Source: Myxococcales bacterium
GTDB taxonomy: Bacteria; Myxococcota_A; Polyangia; Fen-1088
DNA length: 64,000 nucleotides
Direction: 5' to 3'
Assembly (NCBI GenBank): GCA_022184915.1
Contig: JAGTJU010000002.1
Coordinates: forward strand, 310,001 to 374,000
The stretch's first letter is position 1. Each line of letters begins with the position of its first letter. Of the stretch, positions 9,088 to 17,835 are shown in pieces. The position numbers and the translations under genes are program-made. The notes under the pieces are model-generated. The model did no database searches. It was not told the origin of the DNA and saw only the letters and a program-made list of their open reading frames with translations.

Positions 9088-9873
9088 GTGAACAAGGCGG
9101 TACCAAGCGCATCTGCAGTCGGGGAAACTGACCTCGACGAAAAGGTTCGTGCGTACATGATGGCGGCTGTGAGCACGCTTCGGGGTGGACAGTCGGAAGT
9201 GTTGGACGCAATCGAGCGCATAGCTGCGTTCATGAAGCGGCATGCCCCCGATAGAATGCTTCCAACCCAGCTGTTGGCCGTGAGGAAGTACTTGCGGAGC
9301 AAGCGCCGCGGCGCCAATCTGGAGGCCGTTTGGTCGTGGACAGACGAGGAGATAGAGATTCAGAAGAATCTCGAGCCTACGAAGTCGCTCTACGAAGAGG
9401 CCGCAAAGGTCCAGGCGAACTTCAGGAAGGCGAACCCCGACTACCACCTAATCTTGTCACCGGTGCGCAGCTTGGAAAGGCAAATTCGGCTGTGGGGCAA
9501 GAACACCACGGTAGGGAAGGCGGGGGCCAAGCTGTTGGTGGACATGAAATCGGCTCTTTCCGAAGACGATTACCCAGCCAAGCCAGATGACGGAGAGTCG
9601 GTATGGATTTTTTCCGAGGCGCTTCGAACGCAGGCAGTGGCGCCCGAGCCCACGAGCGCCGCGCCTGGAACGTCCGACCACGGTCGCGGCAAAGCGGTAG
9701 ATTTCGTGGTGATGAAAGGCGCAGCCATCGTTGCTCCCATCCGCTCATCTGCTGTCCACTCGATTTGGAAGAAAGATGGCTGGGAAGACAAACTAATCGC
9801 GGCGTGCGCTGGGACGAAGCTGGTAGGTCCTCTCAAGCACCCCTACGAGTCTTCGCACTGGTGGCTAAAGTGA
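9088..9873 (+). CDS. Putative M15-like zinc peptidase (VanY/DD-peptidase motif)
   Basis: 261 residues from GTG at 9088. The N-terminal 190 residues are helical and not recognised (RGGQSEVLDAIERIAAFMKRH; SLERQIRLWGKNTT). The C-terminal part carries the M15 zinc-peptidase pattern: S-D-H-G-R-G-K-A-V-D with His198 and Asp205, and the final E-S-S-H-W-W with Glu254 and His257, corresponding to the SxHxxGxAxD and ExxH motifs. A peptidoglycan-type peptide substrate is therefore plausible. No signal peptide is visible, so the site of action is unclear. Its TGA overlaps the next gene's GTG start as GTGA, indicating translational coupling. Confidence 0.6.
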   Translation: MNKAVPSASAVGETDLDEKVRAYMMAAVSTLRGGQSEVLDAIERIAAFMKRHAPDRMLPTQLLAVRKYLRSKRRGANLEAVWSWTDEEIEIQKNLEPTKSLYEEAAKVQANFRKANPDYHLILSPVRSLERQIRLWGKNTTVGKAGAKLLVDMKSALSEDDYPAKPDDGESVWIFSEALRTQAVAPEPTSAAPGTSDHGRGKAVDFVVMKGAAIVAPIRSSAVHSIWKKDGWEDKLIAACAGTKLVGPLKHPYESSHWWLK

Positions 9874-11045
9874 GTGGTAAAGCCTTGCGGTGTTTCTTTA
9901 ATGTCGCTTCCGTGGCAGCGCTCGCGTGTTGTTGGTCCTGGACGCTTCAAGGTTGCAAGAAGTCTCTGAACGACCCGGCATCAACCAGGTCCCCGCGAAT
10001 GACCCCGGCTCTCGGGCCCGGTCGCGCGGTCGAACCTCCGGAATGGACGCAAGCCCCTGACCTTTCATCCTTGCCGAATGAGGGGCAGAAGAGCCAGAGC
10101 AATTCGAGTGAGCGGGATTCCTTGCAGCCAATCGGGACATCAGCTTTCTTAGCGCCCGAAGGGGATGCGCGCGCTATGGGTTTGGCGCATTTCCAGGACA
10201 CGACGGCAGGGCTACGGGTTACCGTCGCCATCCAGGGGCTCGAACCCGGAATCTACTTCCTCCGTGCCGATGAGTTCTTCTACGGTCCTCGCGAAGGGGA
10301 TACCTGCTCTGACTCTCGAAAGATAAAAGAGATCGGTGGTCAGCCCGTCGTTTGGCTGCTGGGCCCACTCAAGGCGGACAGAGACGGCGTAGCGCGCCTG
10401 GATAGGCTCTACGCTGGAATCGGTCACGATGGGCACCCCTACAGCGCGCCTGCGCAGGCTGTCTACAGCCGAAAAGGCCGTTTCGTAAGCGTCAAAATGA
10501 AGGAGTTTCGACTTGCTGGAAGAAAGCTCACCCTGCACAAGTGGAACGCTGACCAGAAGTCTTCCCCAAGTAACACGATCTCGTGCGCAATCCTCCACTT
10601 TGACCGCACGTTCGGCGAAGCCACTTTCAAATCTCTGCCTGGGCAGGACATCGAGGGGACCGCGTATTTCGAGCAAGGGGAAGACAACCGTGCCATGCTC
10701 GAATTGGAGCTTTCGAGGTTGAAGGCTGGGAAGTATCGGTTGGTTGTCCACGAGTTTTCCGATTGCGACAATGTCACGGGCGCCGGGGTGGGCGAACCGT
10801 ATCAGCCGGAGAATTCTCAGCTAATTTCAGAACCCAATTATAGCTGGCCCTTGAAACAGGGTGATCTGGGAACCTTCTCAGTTGGTGAAGAGGGAACCCT
10901 CAAACAGAAGAAGATTTTTCAGCATCCGCTCACGAGCGGCAGCCCGCACATCATTCGCGGTCGCGCCATCGTCGTAGAGAGGCTCGCTGATGCTCCCCAC
11001 GGGGAAGCCACACGCGTCGGCTGTGGTATTGTCACTGGCTTCTAG
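9870..11045 (+). CDS. Lipoprotein with two tandem degenerate Cu/Zn-SOD-like domains
   Basis: 391 residues from GTG at 9870, chosen because it overlaps the upstream stop by 4 nt and directly begins a lipoprotein signal with lipobox LQGC (Cys29). A linker to about 89 is Ser/Pro-rich. Repeat 1 (about 90-244) and repeat 2 (about 245-391) share the Cu/Zn superoxide dismutase layout: a Gly-turn (GLEPGIYFLRADEF / RLKAGKYRLVVHEF), a mid segment (LKADRDGVARLDRL / LGTFSVGEEGTLKQ) and the ending SCAILHF / GCGIVTGF after GRAIVVERLAD. Most metal-binding histidines are missing: the HxH pair is reduced to one His in repeat 2 and none in repeat 1, and the His of VVHEK is replaced. A structural or binding role is therefore more likely than dismutation. 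Confidence 0.65.
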   Translation: MSGKALRCFFNVASVAALACCWSWTLQGCKKSLNDPASTRSPRMTPALGPGRAVEPPEWTQAPDLSSLPNEGQKSQSNSSERDSLQPIGTSAFLAPEGDARAMGLAHFQDTTAGLRVTVAIQGLEPGIYFLRADEFFYGPREGDTCSDSRKIKEIGGQPVVWLLGPLKADRDGVARLDRLYAGIGHDGHPYSAPAQAVYSRKGRFVSVKMKEFRLAGRKLTLHKWNADQKSSPSNTISCAILHFDRTFGEATFKSLPGQDIEGTAYFEQGEDNRAMLELELSRLKAGKYRLVVHEFSDCDNVTGAGVGEPYQPENSQLISEPNYSWPLKQGDLGTFSVGEEGTLKQKKIFQHPLTSGSPHIIRGRAIVVERLADAPHGEATRVGCGIVTGF

Positions 11046-11302
11046 GGAAAGACTCCGCTCGACGGTCAAGCCGTTCGTCGCGCGCACGGACGTGTGAAGG
11101 GCGTCGGCCTTCGGCGGCACATGGAAGGGCGGGCCACCCCACCCCCACGCGCTAGAGCGTCGAGCCAATGTTGATCGCAGCCACAATCTGCAGCCAAGTC
11201 CCCTCGGCGTTTCGATGAACGTCGGGCAATTGCGCTCTCATTCTGCGCGCGGGATCACAAATGGGGCTTCGACGGACCGGTCTCAGCTCGTAGGATAGGA
11301 GA

Positions 11303-12784
11303 ATGCTTCCGAAAGTTGCGGGACGCCGCAGTCTGCTCAAACAGTCCGTCGCGGGACTTGCCACCCTTTCGCTCGGCGCCCGCCGCACCCACGCTGCCCC
11401 GCCGCCGCCAGGTCGCCTGTTTCTGGGCACGCTCGTCGAGCCCGCGCACATGTACGAAACGGGGATCGCGAAGGCCCTGGACGAAATGCAATCGCTCGTG
11501 GGCATCAACGCCGTGATGACCTTCACGCATACGCATACATCCCGACAGTACCGCCCCCAGCACGCACCACAGCGGGATGAGGCCGGTCGGCCGCTCACGG
11601 AGGTCTGGGTCAAAACCAACCCCAAGTACTACGCAAGCCCTGCTCTTCAGGGCAAAGACCCACAGGCGCTTTATGCGGACCGCGACATTCTCGACGAGAT
11701 GCTTGCGGAGGCGAAGCCGCGAGGGATGCAAGTGTATGCGCGCATTTTGGAGCCTTACGTCATCACGGGCGCGATCCCGGGGTTCGAGGCGTTCGCGCAG
11801 GTCGACCTCCATGGAAAGAAGACGAATCAGGTTTGCTTCAACAAGCCAGGGTACATTCGGTACTGGCGTTCCGTCGTCGAGGATCTCGTGCGCGGCCATC
11901 CGGAGCTCGATGGGTTCAAGTTCGGCCAGGAACGTGCTGCGCCGCTGTTGGGCGCGCTCGGCAAAGACGCGCCGGGGACCTGTTTTTGCCCTGACTGTCT
12001 GGCCATCGCCCGCCGCAAGCACATCGATGTCAAGAAGGCCAAGGCGGGGCTCGAAGCCCTTCAGGCGCTCGGTCGTCAGATCCGCGAAGGCCGCCGGCCC
12101 GTGGACGGAAACTTCGTTACGTTTCTGCGCGTCCTGACCACATACCCCGAAGTGCTCGCGTGGGAGCGCATGTGGATGGAGTCTCGCGAGGAGCAGCGCC
12201 GCCGCATCTATGCCCAGATCAAGCGACTCAACCCGAAGGTTCAAGTGGGATGGCACGTGGACCATGGCATGACCTGGGACCTCTTCATGAGGGCTTCGTG
12301 GGACTATGCCGACATGGCTCAGCATGCCGATTGGCTGAGCGTGGCCGTGTACTTCGACAGCATGGGACGCCGCTCGCAAGGTCACTTCGAGCGCAACTAC
12401 CAGAAGATCTTGTTTGGCGATGCACCCGAGTCTTTGTCCTACCCCATGTATCTCAGCATGCTGGGCTATGACCCCAAGGTCGAGCCAACGCTCGAGCAGC
12501 ACCGCAAACATGATACCGCCTTCACCTCAGACTACGTGTACCGCGAGAGCCTCCGCGCCGTGCAGGCGGTAGGGGGGAAAGCCAAGGTCTACGTCCGTCC
12601 CGGCTTCGACATGCCCGGGTACGACTGCGACGTTCAACCCAAGCAAGCCTACGATGCCGCCCACAAAGCGCTCGAGGCCGGGGCCGATGGGCTGTGGTGC
12701 GGTCGCGAGTGGAAGGAGCTACAACCCAAGAACGCTCAGGCGTTCGGCGACGCCGTCCGCGACTGGCTCAAGACGCGCGCGTGA
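11303..12784 (+). CDS. Tat-exported TIM-barrel (glycoside-hydrolase-like) protein
   Basis: 493 residues. The N-terminus GRRSLLKQSVAGLATLSLGA is a twin-arginine signal. The mature protein resembles putative glycoside-hydrolase-like TIM barrels of environmental bacteria: VWVKTNPKYY, GFKFGQERAAP, a Cys cluster C-F-C-P-D-C at 227-232, VGWHVDHGMTWD, DWLSVAVYFDSMG, and near the end YVRPGFDMPGYD and ALEAGADGLWCGREW. Candidate acidic catalytic residues exist (Glu in FGQERA, Glu in GREWKE), but no GH family can be assigned. The substrate is unknown; a polysaccharide is a guess from the fold. It stands alone on its strand and converges with the HAF-repeat lipoprotein. Confidence 0.65.
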   Translation: MLPKVAGRRSLLKQSVAGLATLSLGARRTHAAPPPPGRLFLGTLVEPAHMYETGIAKALDEMQSLVGINAVMTFTHTHTSRQYRPQHAPQRDEAGRPLTEVWVKTNPKYYASPALQGKDPQALYADRDILDEMLAEAKPRGMQVYARILEPYVITGAIPGFEAFAQVDLHGKKTNQVCFNKPGYIRYWRSVVEDLVRGHPELDGFKFGQERAAPLLGALGKDAPGTCFCPDCLAIARRKHIDVKKAKAGLEALQALGRQIREGRRPVDGNFVTFLRVLTTYPEVLAWERMWMESREEQRRRIYAQIKRLNPKVQVGWHVDHGMTWDLFMRASWDYADMAQHADWLSVAVYFDSMGRRSQGHFERNYQKILFGDAPESLSYPMYLSMLGYDPKVEPTLEQHRKHDTAFTSDYVYRESLRAVQAVGGKAKVYVRPGFDMPGYDCDVQPKQAYDAAHKALEAGADGLWCGREWKELQPKNAQAFGDAVRDWLKTRA

Positions 12785-12808
12785 CGAAGGGGGCTCTTCC
12801 CAACGCGC

Positions 12809-14830
12809 TCAGGGAAGCACAGCTCGAAAAATGCTGCTTGCTCCAGCGGTGTCTTCGAAAAGACCCGCTACGACTTTCCCATCATGCGACACCCCTCCCA
12901 ACCAGGCAACCTTCCCCGGAGGTAAGGTTACGTTCGCTCCCTCAAGTGCTGCCTTGATCGAGATCGCGGCTCTACCTCGCACCAGCAGTGACGGAACCCT
13001 TTCGAGATCACCCACCAAAACGTCACCGCTGGCGCTGCAGCCTGCCAGATTAGACCAGTTTCCCGGCAGTTTCTCGATACTTGCAGCTGACCATCGAATG
13101 AGTTCAGCTCCGGCAACACCACCGAATCCGTAGACAACACTGGCATCGTTGTTGGCTAAAGTCGCAGCGCCACCAGGCCAGAGAACTTCGACCTTGTTGG
13201 CTGCCCAATCCCAGCGAATAGCACTGCCATTTGATTGAGTTCCGACGGCGTACCGGCCGTCTCCGGACAAGCGGGCCAGCTCGCTGCCCGGGAGCTCTCG
13301 AAAGGAATCTTCCTCCCGGTTCCACACCCGCGGAACCTCATTTGTTTTTCCGAGAACCCGCAGAGCGTCGGACGAAATGTGGTTCAGGTAAGTAGGGATG
13401 CCCTGACACGAGAAACAATCCGGACCGCAGCGACAGTCTACGAGTCCTGTCCCTCGTATCCAAAGGCCGAAGAAGCTTGCGAGTACCGCGCCGTCGGCGC
13501 TGGCCCCTCGGGGTATGTCGGCCTGTTCGTCGAAATTGGGCAGCTTTTCTAGTGCGCCGGTCTTGGACCAGCGAAGAGTCGGTCCGTTTCCGTACCCAAA
13601 CAGAACTTGACCGTCGCCCGAAATCACCACGTGCTCCAGTGGGGAAGCATTGCCTGCCGTGGGAATGATTGAAAACGTTGGACATTCCTTTCGACATGAA
13701 CCGTTGTCGCACTTGACGAACCCTCGAACGCCGTCGCACGCGGAAATGCAGTTTCCAGAGACACAGGATACGACGGTGCCTTCCTGCATGATGGAACACT
13801 GTTGTAGCTCCCATCTACCCGAAGCGTTGCATACCTCTCGAGTACCGTTAACTACGCTGCACCGAGGCGGCATGCCGGGGCTGCACTCGGGAAAGCATTG
13901 GCCGTTTGCAGTGTTGCAGCCGTGTGTGCATGGCACGACCTTGTTCAGGGACAAACACCCGTTGGCCAGGCTACAATCCGTCGAACTGCTACCATCGCAT
14001 CGTACCCCTACGCTTCCTCCGCACTCTTGTGGTGAAGTCGGGCATGACGGGCACACTGCCCGATTCGTCGTCTCTGTGACGCACCCGCGTCCTCCTGGGC
14101 AGACCTGCGGCTGAGTCGCTTCTCCTTCGCTTCCACACAGAACGAGTTCTCCAGTGGCGCTGCATGTGGTCGTGCCGGGCTCGCAGGTGCCCACGCACGT
14201 TCCGCTTCGGCAGACACCGTTGCAGGTGGTTTCCGCGCCCCACTCGCCATCGACGCATGCCTGTCGCGTCCGGTCTCCACTGCATGTGGATTCACCTGCG
14301 CTGCAGGTCGGTTGAGACGCGTCATCCTCCACGGGGCCTCTCGCGTCTCCAGTATCGACGGCGCTACTGTCCAAACGAGGGTTACCGGGGGACCCGTCAG
14401 GGTTGGATGGTACGAAGTCGCTCTGTCCCGCCCTGGCACAACCAGCGTCCAGCAGTCGGCGCAGGACCACCGCCTTGCCGGCGTTGCCCTGAATAGAGAT
14501 GGGCGTGATGCGGACTTCTACAGATTCCCCTTTGCGGTATTCGGCAAAGTCGAGTTCGATTGGGACACGAGGGCACGTCGCTTGAACCCGCACATCGGAA
14601 CTCTTGAGAACTTCATTTCGCCAAACCGACAGCAAGAAGTGTGATAGCTGAGTCTCCGGAATCTCTACACTTGAACAGTCGATCTCCAAGTAGAGTGTGT
14701 TTGGGCGGCAGGATTCCTTCGAGACGCATCCAGCCCACCACATCAGAAGGAGCGCGAAAACAGGCACGACAATTCCATGCACTGCGAGCGGATCCCGATT
14801 AGGGGCCAACTGGAATGGTCTGTTCGACAT
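12809..14830 (-). CDS. Lipoprotein: Cys-rich module plus HAF-type beta-propeller repeats
   Basis: 673 residues from ATG at 14830. Lipobox-like WAGC ends at Cys35; Trp at -3 is unusual. Residues 36-170 are unassigned. About 175-400 is a Cys-rich array (CSAGESTCSGDR, QACVDGEW, CNGVCRSGTCVG and similar), the type common in myxobacterial surface proteins. The rest carries HAF-like repeats, each with a GDG/ASADG turn and a RW or VW strand (ISGDGQVLFGYG, ASADGAVLASFF, LSGDGRYAVGTQ), suggesting a beta-propeller. It probably acts at the cell surface; ligand unknown. It overlaps the upstream PEGA gene by 32 nt. Base composition is less GC-rich than most of the window. Confidence 0.7.
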   Translation of the reverse strand: MSNRPFQLAPNRDPLAVHGIVVPVFALLLMWWAGCVSKESCRPNTLYLEIDCSSVEIPETQLSHFLLSVWRNEVLKSSDVRVQATCPRVPIELDFAEYRKGESVEVRITPISIQGNAGKAVVLRRLLDAGCARAGQSDFVPSNPDGSPGNPRLDSSAVDTGDARGPVEDDASQPTCSAGESTCSGDRTRQACVDGEWGAETTCNGVCRSGTCVGTCEPGTTTCSATGELVLCGSEGEATQPQVCPGGRGCVTETTNRAVCPSCPTSPQECGGSVGVRCDGSSSTDCSLANGCLSLNKVVPCTHGCNTANGQCFPECSPGMPPRCSVVNGTREVCNASGRWELQQCSIMQEGTVVSCVSGNCISACDGVRGFVKCDNGSCRKECPTFSIIPTAGNASPLEHVVISGDGQVLFGYGNGPTLRWSKTGALEKLPNFDEQADIPRGASADGAVLASFFGLWIRGTGLVDCRCGPDCFSCQGIPTYLNHISSDALRVLGKTNEVPRVWNREEDSFRELPGSELARLSGDGRYAVGTQSNGSAIRWDWAANKVEVLWPGGAATLANNDASVVYGFGGVAGAELIRWSAASIEKLPGNWSNLAGCSASGDVLVGDLERVPSLLVRGRAAISIKAALEGANVTLPPGKVAWLGGVSHDGKVVAGLFEDTAGASSIFRAVLP

Positions 14831-15569
14831 TCGGATACTCCTTGCCTCCAGCCAAAAGGAACGCAGTCGCAACCCCACCGGCGACAGCTGCCGCGCCCAC
14901 CCACCACCAGTAGTGCGAACGATCGCTCCGATTGTCTGCTGACGACTCCGGGGTTGAGGGGGGGCCGCCGCTCTCAGGAGTCGGTGAAGCGGACACGTCC
15001 TCCGCTGACTTCGGCGCGAGATTGATGGCGAGCGTAGTGGGGCTGCCGGTCCTCAACTCGACGTCGTGGACAGCATCGTTGAAGCCGTCGTGTGAAACTC
15101 GCACGGTCAGAAGGCCAGGCGGGAGGTAAAGATTGCCAGTAGAGGGGAGCTGGCCTGCGTATTTCGTACCTGCAGTCACGTTTGCACCCGCCGGAGTGCC
15201 CTCGACAGCAAGAACAGCCAAGTGTCTTCTAGCTTCGTCCAGCGACTCTTCCAGGGTTTGACGATACCGAGAAACCCATTCGTCTGAACGCGCTTCCAGC
15301 GCGACTGCAAGAAACTCCTCTGCGGATGTCCAATTTGAAAGCGCAAGCTGACACAGGCCTACCTGCGCCGAGGCCCTGGGTGTGTGTGACATCCGATACG
15401 CCGCCTCGAATTTCGCAAGAGCTTTGACATTGTCCCCTTGCCTACGGAGTTCCACCCCCTGGCGAATCAAGATTTCGGCTGGGTCGCAGTACGCATCCCG
15501 GGGAACGACTAGGAGAGCTGCGAACAAAGACGTGAGACCGAGGATTATGTTGCCTGGAATGCGACGCAT
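14799..15569 (-). CDS. TPR/PEGA-domain membrane-anchored protein
   Basis: 256 residues. Signal peptide to about 28 (DAYCDPAE follows); TPR-like helices at about 30-110 (GVELRRQGDNVKALAKFEAAYRM); PEGA domain at about 118-185 (LAVEGTPAGANVTAG, then GQLPSTGNLYLPPGLLTVRVSHDGF). A Ser/Pro linker and a C-terminal transmembrane helix follow (YWWWVGAAAVAGGVATAFLLAG). PEGA proteins of this architecture are very common in Polyangia and are thought to be envelope scaffold or surface-layer proteins. It is first in a two-gene unit with the overlapping HAF-repeat lipoprotein. Confidence 0.8.
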   Translation of the reverse strand: MRRIPGNIILGLTSLFAALLVVPRDAYCDPAEILIRQGVELRRQGDNVKALAKFEAAYRMSHTPRASAQVGLCQLALSNWTSAEEFLAVALEARSDEWVSRYRQTLEESLDEARRHLAVLAVEGTPAGANVTAGTKYAGQLPSTGNLYLPPGLLTVRVSHDGFNDAVHDVELRTGSPTTLAINLAPKSAEDVSASPTPESGGPPSTPESSADNRSDRSHYWWWVGAAAVAGGVATAFLLAGGKEYPNVEQTIPVGP

Positions 15570-15916
15570 GCTGGATCACGCCTTGATGTGGGCACGGCAA
15601 AATACCAAAATTTGCGTGTGGCGTCCGGAGTTTCTCTACCGCACCTCCCGCCGTCCTACCCCTGCGGGCCGGCCACGGCCCACAGTGGCGCACAAGGCTT
15701 CCTCCTCGCCCCGTCGGGAAACATCTCCCCGTTTCATGACGCGGAGCGACCTCTTCGGGGCCCGCGATGTGACCCTCAAGCATCGGTCTCGGCGTATGCC
15801 TGAACAGTTGACACCCCTCAACCCAAGCTGCCCAGGTTGGGGCACCCGCGCCTGCGACGAATCCTGGACGACAATCCTATGGGATCTGGGCGGCAGTTCG
15901 GTTACTTAAGTGACAC
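15570..15916. other. Intergenic gap between divergent PEGA and Ldh_2 genes
   Basis: 347 bp without a recognisable gene; short open frames here show no family features. It must hold the promoters of both divergent genes. A perfect TTGACA lies at 15808-15813 but no good -10 stands 16-18 nt behind it. No strong hairpin or operator was seen. The Ldh_2 start lacks a clear Shine-Dalgarno; only AAGTGA precedes it. Confidence 0.5.
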
Positions 15917-16993
15917 ATGGCGCTTTACCCCGGCATCGAAAGTGAAACCCGCGTTCCGCTCGCCGCCCTTCGGAAGCTCGTCACGGAGATCTTCTCGGCC
16001 GCTGGCATGTCCGCAGAGGACGCGGCGTCGCTGTCCGACTCGCTCGTCTTCGCAGATCTCTATGGCGTGCACTCGCACGGTACATTGCGCGTGCCGGAGT
16101 ACGTCGATAAGGTCACGATCAAGGGCGTCAATCCGCGCGGAAAGCCACGCGTCGTGAAGGACGTGGGTGCCATCGCGGTCGTCGACGGCGACAACAGCAT
16201 GGGGGCGATCGGTGGCGCGTTCGCCATGCGGCTGGCCATCGAGAAGGCTCGTGCGCTCGGTGTGGGCGTCGTGGCGGTACGAGGCAGCAATCACTGCGGC
16301 GCCATGGACTACTTCACCCGCATGGCCGTGGAATCCGACATGGTCGGGTTTGCGACCACGAACGCTTTGCCCACCATGGCTCCCTGGGGGGGCACCGCGA
16401 AGATTCTGGGCATCAACCCGCTTTCGATCGGTGTGCCAGCGGGACGCGAGCATCCGCTGGTGCTGGACGCGGCGTTCTCGGCGTCTTCCCACGGAAAGAT
16501 TCGCGTGTACCACCAGAAGCGACAACCCCTGCCGGAGGGTTGGGCCTTCGATCGGGATGGCGTTCCCACCACGGACACGGCCGCCGCCATCGAAGGCTTG
16601 CTGCAACCCATTGGCCAGTACAAGGGGACCGGCCTTGCCCTGATGATGGGGGTCTTGTCTTCGCTGCTCTCCGGTGCGGCTCTCGGGACGGAGCTTGGCA
16701 ACATGGTGGACGGTCCCACCGCGGGCCTGGATGGCCACTTCTTCATGGCGCTCAACGTGGGAGCGTTCGAGGACCTCGCCCGGTTCAAGGAGCGGGTAGA
16801 TGGTGTGGTCCAGCAAATCGAGACCAGCCGACCCGCCACGGGACAGGATCGGATCTACGCGCCCGGTGGCGTGGAAGCCGCCATTGCTCAGCATTACCGT
16901 GCCGAGGGCATTGCGCTCAACGACGAGACGCTCGGGGGCCTCGTGGCGTTGGCGCGAAGGTTCGGGCTTGCCCTGCCGGCCGGCCTCTCGTGA
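15917..16993 (+). CDS. Malate/L-lactate dehydrogenase-type (Ldh_2) oxidoreductase
   Basis: 358 residues, the normal length for the Ldh_2 family of NAD(P)-dependent 2-hydroxyacid/sugar-acid dehydrogenases (malate, L-sulfolactate, ureidoglycolate, 2,3-diketogulonate reductases). Signature segments: DLYGVHSHGTLRVPEY with the catalytic His, GSNHCGA, TNALPTMAPWGG, NPLSIGVP, and C-terminal GQYKGTGLALMMGVLSSLLSG. Substrate choice within the family cannot be read from sequence. It is the first gene of a same-strand run with the esterase (36 nt gap), an Nramp-like transporter and an SDR, suggesting catabolism of a hydroxyacid or sugar acid released by the esterase. Confidence 0.88.
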   Translation: MALYPGIESETRVPLAALRKLVTEIFSAAGMSAEDAASLSDSLVFADLYGVHSHGTLRVPEYVDKVTIKGVNPRGKPRVVKDVGAIAVVDGDNSMGAIGGAFAMRLAIEKARALGVGVVAVRGSNHCGAMDYFTRMAVESDMVGFATTNALPTMAPWGGTAKILGINPLSIGVPAGREHPLVLDAAFSASSHGKIRVYHQKRQPLPEGWAFDRDGVPTTDTAAAIEGLLQPIGQYKGTGLALMMGVLSSLLSGAALGTELGNMVDGPTAGLDGHFFMALNVGAFEDLARFKERVDGVVQQIETSRPATGQDRIYAPGGVEAAIAQHYRAEGIALNDETLGGLVALARRFGLALPAGLS

Positions 16994-17028
16994 GCGTTCC
17001 CTTTCTCCAAAGCCGCTGAGCCAGCGTC

Positions 17029-17835
17029 ATGGCCATCTTGCCGTCCACGTTGCGCAGCTCGACTCTGGGTCAGGATCCGAGTGGCTTGCGGTTCGTTTCG
17101 GTCGAAACCACCGCGCTCGGCGGGCGGGGCCAGGCCTGCTTTTTCGTGCCCGATGCGGAGCGGCCTTTGCCCCTCGTGATCCTGCTTCACGGGGCCTACG
17201 GATCGTGTTGGGACTGGGCCACACGGGGGGGCGTGCACGTGGCGGCGGCGCGGGCGATGGGCCGTGGCGCCTTGCCGCCCATGGTTTTGGCGATGCCCGG
17301 CGACGGAGGCGCGGGAGCGAGCACGGGGTACTTCCGGCAAGAACATGCCGATTTCGAGGCGTGGGTCATGGACGAGCTCGAGTCCCTGTGCGCCTTCATT
17401 TGTCCGCAGGTGCGTGGCACGGAGAGGTTCATCGCCGGGTACTCCATGGGAGGCTTCGGGGCTTTGCGCCTGGCGGCCAAATACGAGGGGCACTGGAACG
17501 CGGTCGCCGCGCATTCGTCCGTCACGGCGCTTTCGGACCTGCCGCCGTTTTTGGACGCGGCCTCTTGCGCCCCAATGCCCCTCGATCCTCGTGACGCCGA
17601 CGTTTGGCCCTGGTTGGAGGCGGCCGGCCCTCGTTTGCCTCCCTTGCGTTTCGACTGCGGCCGGGATGATCCGCTGCTGGCCGCGAACCGGGCGCTTTCG
17701 GACAAGCTTCGCGTCACGCGCATTCCTCATACCTTCGAGGTTCACCCCGGAGGCCACGATTTCGATTATTGGTCTGAACGCATCCCCGATACGCTCAGCT
17801 TCTTCGCCACACACACGAAAGGGCCCTCTCGATGA
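17029..17835 (+). CDS. Esterase-D-type alpha/beta hydrolase
   Basis: 268 residues, putative-esterase family. Oxyanion region VILLHGAYGSCWDW, nucleophile Ser in GYSMGGFGALRLA, acidic residue in CGRDDPLL and catalytic His in HPGGHDFDYW give a complete triad. No signal peptide, so cytosolic. The family hydrolyses carboxylic or feruloyl-type esters and S-formylglutathione; the exact ester here is unknown. Its stop overlaps the transporter start (ATGA at 17832-17835), so the two are translationally coupled. Confidence 0.88.
   Translation: MAILPSTLRSSTLGQDPSGLRFVSVETTALGGRGQACFFVPDAERPLPLVILLHGAYGSCWDWATRGGVHVAAARAMGRGALPPMVLAMPGDGGAGASTGYFRQEHADFEAWVMDELESLCAFICPQVRGTERFIAGYSMGGFGALRLAAKYEGHWNAVAAHSSVTALSDLPPFLDAASCAPMPLDPRDADVWPWLEAAGPRLPPLRFDCGRDDPLLAANRALSDKLRVTRIPHTFEVHPGGHDFDYWSERIPDTLSFFATHTKGPSR

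Noticed and set aside
15808-15813. Perfect TTGACA as a promoter for the Ldh_2 operon
   Set aside because: No -10-like hexamer at 16-18 bp; only CCCAGG stands there.
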